Source of the DNA: Paramarasmius palmivorus
Taxonomy: Eukaryota > Basidiomycota > Agaricomycetes > Agaricales > Marasmiaceae
Assembly: GCA_037176845.1 (NCBI GenBank)
Contig: JAYKXP010000103.1
Coordinates: 109,157-173,156, forward strand
Reading direction: 5' to 3'
DNA length: 64,000 nt
The notes beneath the pieces are model-generated. The model saw nothing but the letters and a program-made list of their open reading frames with translations. It was not told the DNA's origin and ran no database searches. Shown in pieces: positions 60,914 through 64,000 of the stretch (positions within the stretch are counted from its first letter, which is position 1; every line of letters begins with the position of its first letter). A program made the position numbers and the translations under genes.

Positions 60914-62809
60914 CTATCTGGGATTTGGAGGGATCAATTCTAATATACGTGCTGCCGTTTCCTTATACCGATAGCGGTCTAGCTGGCCGTCTTCAATTTC
61001 TAACAGTTTATTCAACGCACCCTTGTAACCAAAAAGCTGGGAGCGATGGAGAGAATCAGTGCCGTCCCAAAATGATTGCCTAAAATCGTTTACCTCAACA
61101 CCTGGAACGTCCGGATTCAACATAAGAAATCTCTCGAATGCCAGCAGCCTATCATTGACTACGACAAAGTTCTGTGTGATGAGATGTCAACAGCAAGCAG
61201 CAAGGCAAGTTACAAATACACACCTCGCGAACTATCTCTGCTATTCGTGAGCTTGGGACATGGGCTGCACCATGAAAAGTATTGAGAAACGTATCCGTAA
61301 ATACCTGAAGCAAGTTCTTCTTTACGTCCCTGAAGTACAGCTTGAACTTGGCGACCAGTTCACTGTACAGTGGAGTGTCCACGCGGATGATGACTCCAGG
61401 AATCTCGAAGTCCAAAGGCAATTTATACGAATCATCCCCCAGCAGATCTCCAGTTAAAGCCTCTTTACACGTCTCAACATGAAGTGAGCGCAAGCAACGC
61501 AACGACCTAGCAGCATCGAATATTGCACCCAGTGGCGGGAGCGGTAGCCCAACAGTGCCACTTTGATCTTCCGCGAACAGAACGTATAGTTCCCGAAGGT
61601 TTGGAACCATCTTGTTGGACTTCATTAGCCCGAAGAGGTATGGTGAGACCTGTCCACGGAAAACTAGTTTGTTGAGGTTCGGAGTGAGCTTCAGAAGACG
61701 CTCGACGCTGACGTCCGAGATATGTAGCATATCAACATCGATCGTCTTCAAATCGCATCCCGAACGCAGAACAATGTCCCTGACGATCTCCAAGTCAGAG
61801 TAGACCCAAATACGTGGGACCTCGATAGATTCAAGTGCAGGAGATAGAGCAACGTGCTCAGCAGATGAGCACTCGTTAATTGGAGTTGGCATGAATGACA
61901 GGAATACGAAGGTGCCGAAGTGTCTCCAGGTGAACTGGTTCGATGATATCCCAAGGTGCAATGTCCTCAAAGTCAGCGAAGTAATCTTCACGCAGCACCA
62001 ATGCTCTCAAACGCGAGCACCGGCTTAGAACATCAACGATATCGTCCCTAGTGAAGCACTCGATCTCCAGATGTGTGATTTGGTGCCAGGGAAAGGGTGG
62101 AACGAGCTCTAGATCCTGGTCGCAGAACGCTGGCAAGGCTCGAAGAATCAAAGTGTGGAGGTTGGTGAGATGAGGAACGAGGCTCTGAGTCAAAGCGACG
62201 TTTGCCTCGGAGGGATATTCGAATTGGAACGGGTCGTATTGATCCACTAGCTCGAGCACCTCCAAATGGCTCGCTTCGGATGCTAGTCGCCACGAGAAGA
62301 TGGAGACATTGTCTATGAGATGGTGAAATGTCCTTGCATCGACCTTGAGTGAGCGGATCCTTCTCATGTGTTTCCATGAGAACGGAAAAAACTGGAAGCC
62401 ATGCGACATTTCGTAGGGGGCCCGCATACAAAAGTGACATGAAGAGATCGTTGGGCCGAAGCGAGGAGAGCGGTAGAAAGAAGTTCGGACGCTCGAAGGG
62501 GATCTTTGATGTGTAGATTGTTCGTGCCAGAGTATATTTCGCCACTTATCGGGTCTTTTGACCAAACATCGAGGCTGATATCGTCCCATAAGAGAGGAGT
62601 GTGCAACATAATATTGCGCCAATATCTAATGTACACGTCAGCATACTCTGATCCAAAAGCTGAAGGGTTACCTACCGGCAGACACGGCATATCGTCCAAC
62701 GTTCTTCAGGCTCGTAAATGGCGACTGGCCGGAGGATACTAAAACGAAAGATACGGGCCAGGATCTCCACCGGAAGGCGGTTACACCTACTTTGCGAGAT
62801 GCAGGACAT
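60914..62809 (-). CDS. F-box/LRR-like protein
   Basis: Start MSCISQSRCNRLPVEILARI at 62809: LPVEILARIFRFSI is an F-box core, followed by WTICRVC and, after an intron, YWRNIMLHTPLLWDDISLDV, the layout of Agaricomycete F-box proteins. Leucine-rich segments follow (IRSLKVDARTF, LEVLELVDQYD, LHTLILRALPAF, ITHLEIECFT, LRALVLREDYF, LNKLVFRGQV, LRSLHVETCKE). Short introns of about 38 nt (near 62385-62422) and 43 nt (near 61857-61900) keep the frame; the first is at the lower size limit, so a frameshift in the T-run there is the alternative. The last exon ends RILELIPPNPR. Probable substrate receptor of an SCF ubiquitin ligase. Confidence 0.65.
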
Positions 62810-63813
62810 AATCGGGAAATGGAACGCGTATTATACTGTGGCGCGTTTCCGGGGCCTGGTTCGGGTTTGAAACTAGAAAGTGATGTTTTATGTATGGTCG
62901 ACTGAATCGCTAAAGAATTGACGTACTGCCAAGAATATTCGAGAATCCCGGAGAACAATCTTATAGTTTGACCCTGACCGGAAGTATAATCATGAACCTG
63001 ATACTTACGGAGAGATTCAACCATCGGATATGTCTAGAGTCTAATTGGTGAGTTCTCTTCACTTCTCGATCCAATACGAACGTGCCCATCCTGAGAGGAA
63101 CAGTAAATCAATCGACGCCGAAACACAATTTAGCAGTATCTGGGTCCGACACGTAATAATGAAGGCCAAGATTAAACACGCACTCTTTGAGAAATGAATG
63201 ACGTCCAGATATGCTGCATTTGCGTGTCCACAACGAGGAGGGTGTATACGAGTACAACCTAAACTAGTCATAATCGTTGTTCGCGCTATACCGAGCTATA
63301 CCATCAAGATACTATTAGAGAAATTAGATGGTTATTGATGGAATAGTGCGGGTACCACTTACTGGATCTGCTCCGTTCCGTTAGAGAGCGATGAGAATTA
63401 TAGCAGGTAGCACTGCGAAGACGCTCACGTTTTCAATAATGTTATAAATGCCTATAACGGTGAATGCTGTTTATCCCGGTCTTACCAATGGTGCAAACAC
63501 ACAAGGAGGACCATAACCGAACTCTTGGGGGCAACGCTTAAGGATATGATGATGATGACTATAGTGCGATTCCGCATTTCGAACTCGGAATCAAGAACTT
63601 GATAGCATCGCGTATATGTTACCTCTTCCCTATCACACACCGGGGTTAGGGTTATTAGAGGATTGTAGGGGAGCCATAGGGTCGATATCGACCCTAGGGT
63701 GTTCTATGCCCTAGGGTATGGTACAGGGATCTGGATAGTGGCACTTGGATACTGGTAGGGTATGTGGGATCTCACCACACAGAGGCGTCTACGACGCCCT
63801 GGTGGGATGGGGC
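62810..63813. other. Subtelomeric, gene-free ~1 kb
   Basis: No convincing gene. From ~63640 the sequence becomes rich in scattered TAGGG and CCCTA words in both orientations, including the palindrome at 63677-63696. Confidence 0.6.
63677..63696. repeat. 20-bp perfect palindrome in the subtelomere
   Basis: TAGGGTCGATATCGACCCTA: two inverted TAGGG words around a GATATC centre. It may be a fortuitous or junction-derived structure. Confidence 0.6.
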
Positions 63814-64000
63814 TTAGGGGTTAGGGGTTAGGGGTTAGGGTTAGGGGTTAGGGGTTAGGGGTTAGGGGTTAGGGGTTAGGGGTTAGGGGTTAGGGGTTAG
63901 GGGTTAGGGGTTAGGGTTAGGGGTTAGGGGTTAGGGGTTAGGGGTTAGGGGTTAGGGGTTAGGGGTTAGAGGGGTTAGGGGTTAGGGTGGTAGGTGGTTA
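63814..64000 (+). repeat. Telomere repeat array, TTAGGGG with TTAGGG variants
   Basis: About 25 head-to-tail units from 63814 to ~63987. Most are the 7-mer TTAGGGG; three are TTAGGG (two inside the array, one at its end) and one is TTAGAGGGG; the last 13 bases (TGGTAGGTGGTTA) are degenerate. The G-rich strand runs 5'->3' to the window's right end, as for a natural chromosome end. Confidence 0.88.

Noticed and set aside
61850..62425. Two frame changes in the telomere-proximal F-box gene taken as frameshifts.
   Set aside because: Short introns of about 43 and 38 nt with GT-AG ends join the frames cleanly; kept as an intact gene with a caveat for the 38-nt one.

Overview
The window looks like the right end of a basidiomycete (Agaricomycete, mushroom-type) chromosome. 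Genes are split by many short GT-AG introns of about 40-75 nt. Several families are typical of Agaricomycetes: an orsellinate-type non-reducing PKS, DUF3328/UstYa proteins, a 7-TM integral membrane family, LRR F-box proteins, and GH76-like proteins with a C-terminal membrane anchor. The last ~190 bases are a G-rich TTAGGGG/TTAGGG array, as expected for a 3' chromosome end. Exon joins were worked out by eye from splice signals and frame agreement; no database was searched.

Layout. 0-2.4 kb: a bZIP factor and a Myb/SANT-like coiled-coil protein. 2.8-9.2 kb: four tandem metallo-beta-lactamase-fold lactonase paralogues on the minus strand, two intact (4215-5475, 7948-9206) and two broken. 10.8-13.1 kb: secreted GH5 glucanase-like enzyme. 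13.5-14.6 kb: GNAT acetyltransferase. 14.9-17.5 kb: apparently complete succinate dehydrogenase flavoprotein subunit. 17.7-19.3 kb: F-box/LRR gene with one frameshift. 20.7-22.5 kb: O-methyltransferase, divergent from a NR-PKS at 23.4-30.06 kb (SAT-KS-MAT-PT-ACP-ACP-TE) whose catalytic residues are mostly preserved but whose frame is broken in at least four places. 32.0-33.0 kb: second GNAT with the same intron pattern. 33.4-34.2 kb: decayed But2-like gene.

34.6-38.7 kb is a compact group: two UstYa-type (DUF3328) oxidase-like proteins, a very short signal-peptide ORF between them with its own TATA box, and a 7-TM protein. This is the best candidate here for an unrecognised biosynthetic system, possibly a UstYa-processed peptide, but no link between the parts is proven.

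43.9-47.4 kb and 52.3-54.4 kb hold two GH76-like paralogues. The first is interrupted inside an exon by a 1.36-kb long-TIR element with a 9-bp target duplication. Between them lie an intron-containing tRNA-Leu and a 2.8-kb CACTA-like TIR element. At 55.1-55.6 kb is a small secreted protein built of two homologous CX5C repeats after a Kex2-type KR site. At 58.8-59.7 kb is a non-autonomous hAT-like element (8-bp TSD), then an F-box/LRR gene, a gene-free subtelomere and the telomere.

How it may fit together (inference): PKS, O-methyltransferase, lactonases, acetyltransferases and perhaps the SDHA copy look like the remains of a secondary-metabolite and defence neighbourhood undergoing birth-and-death evolution near the telomere, with intact and broken genes side by side.
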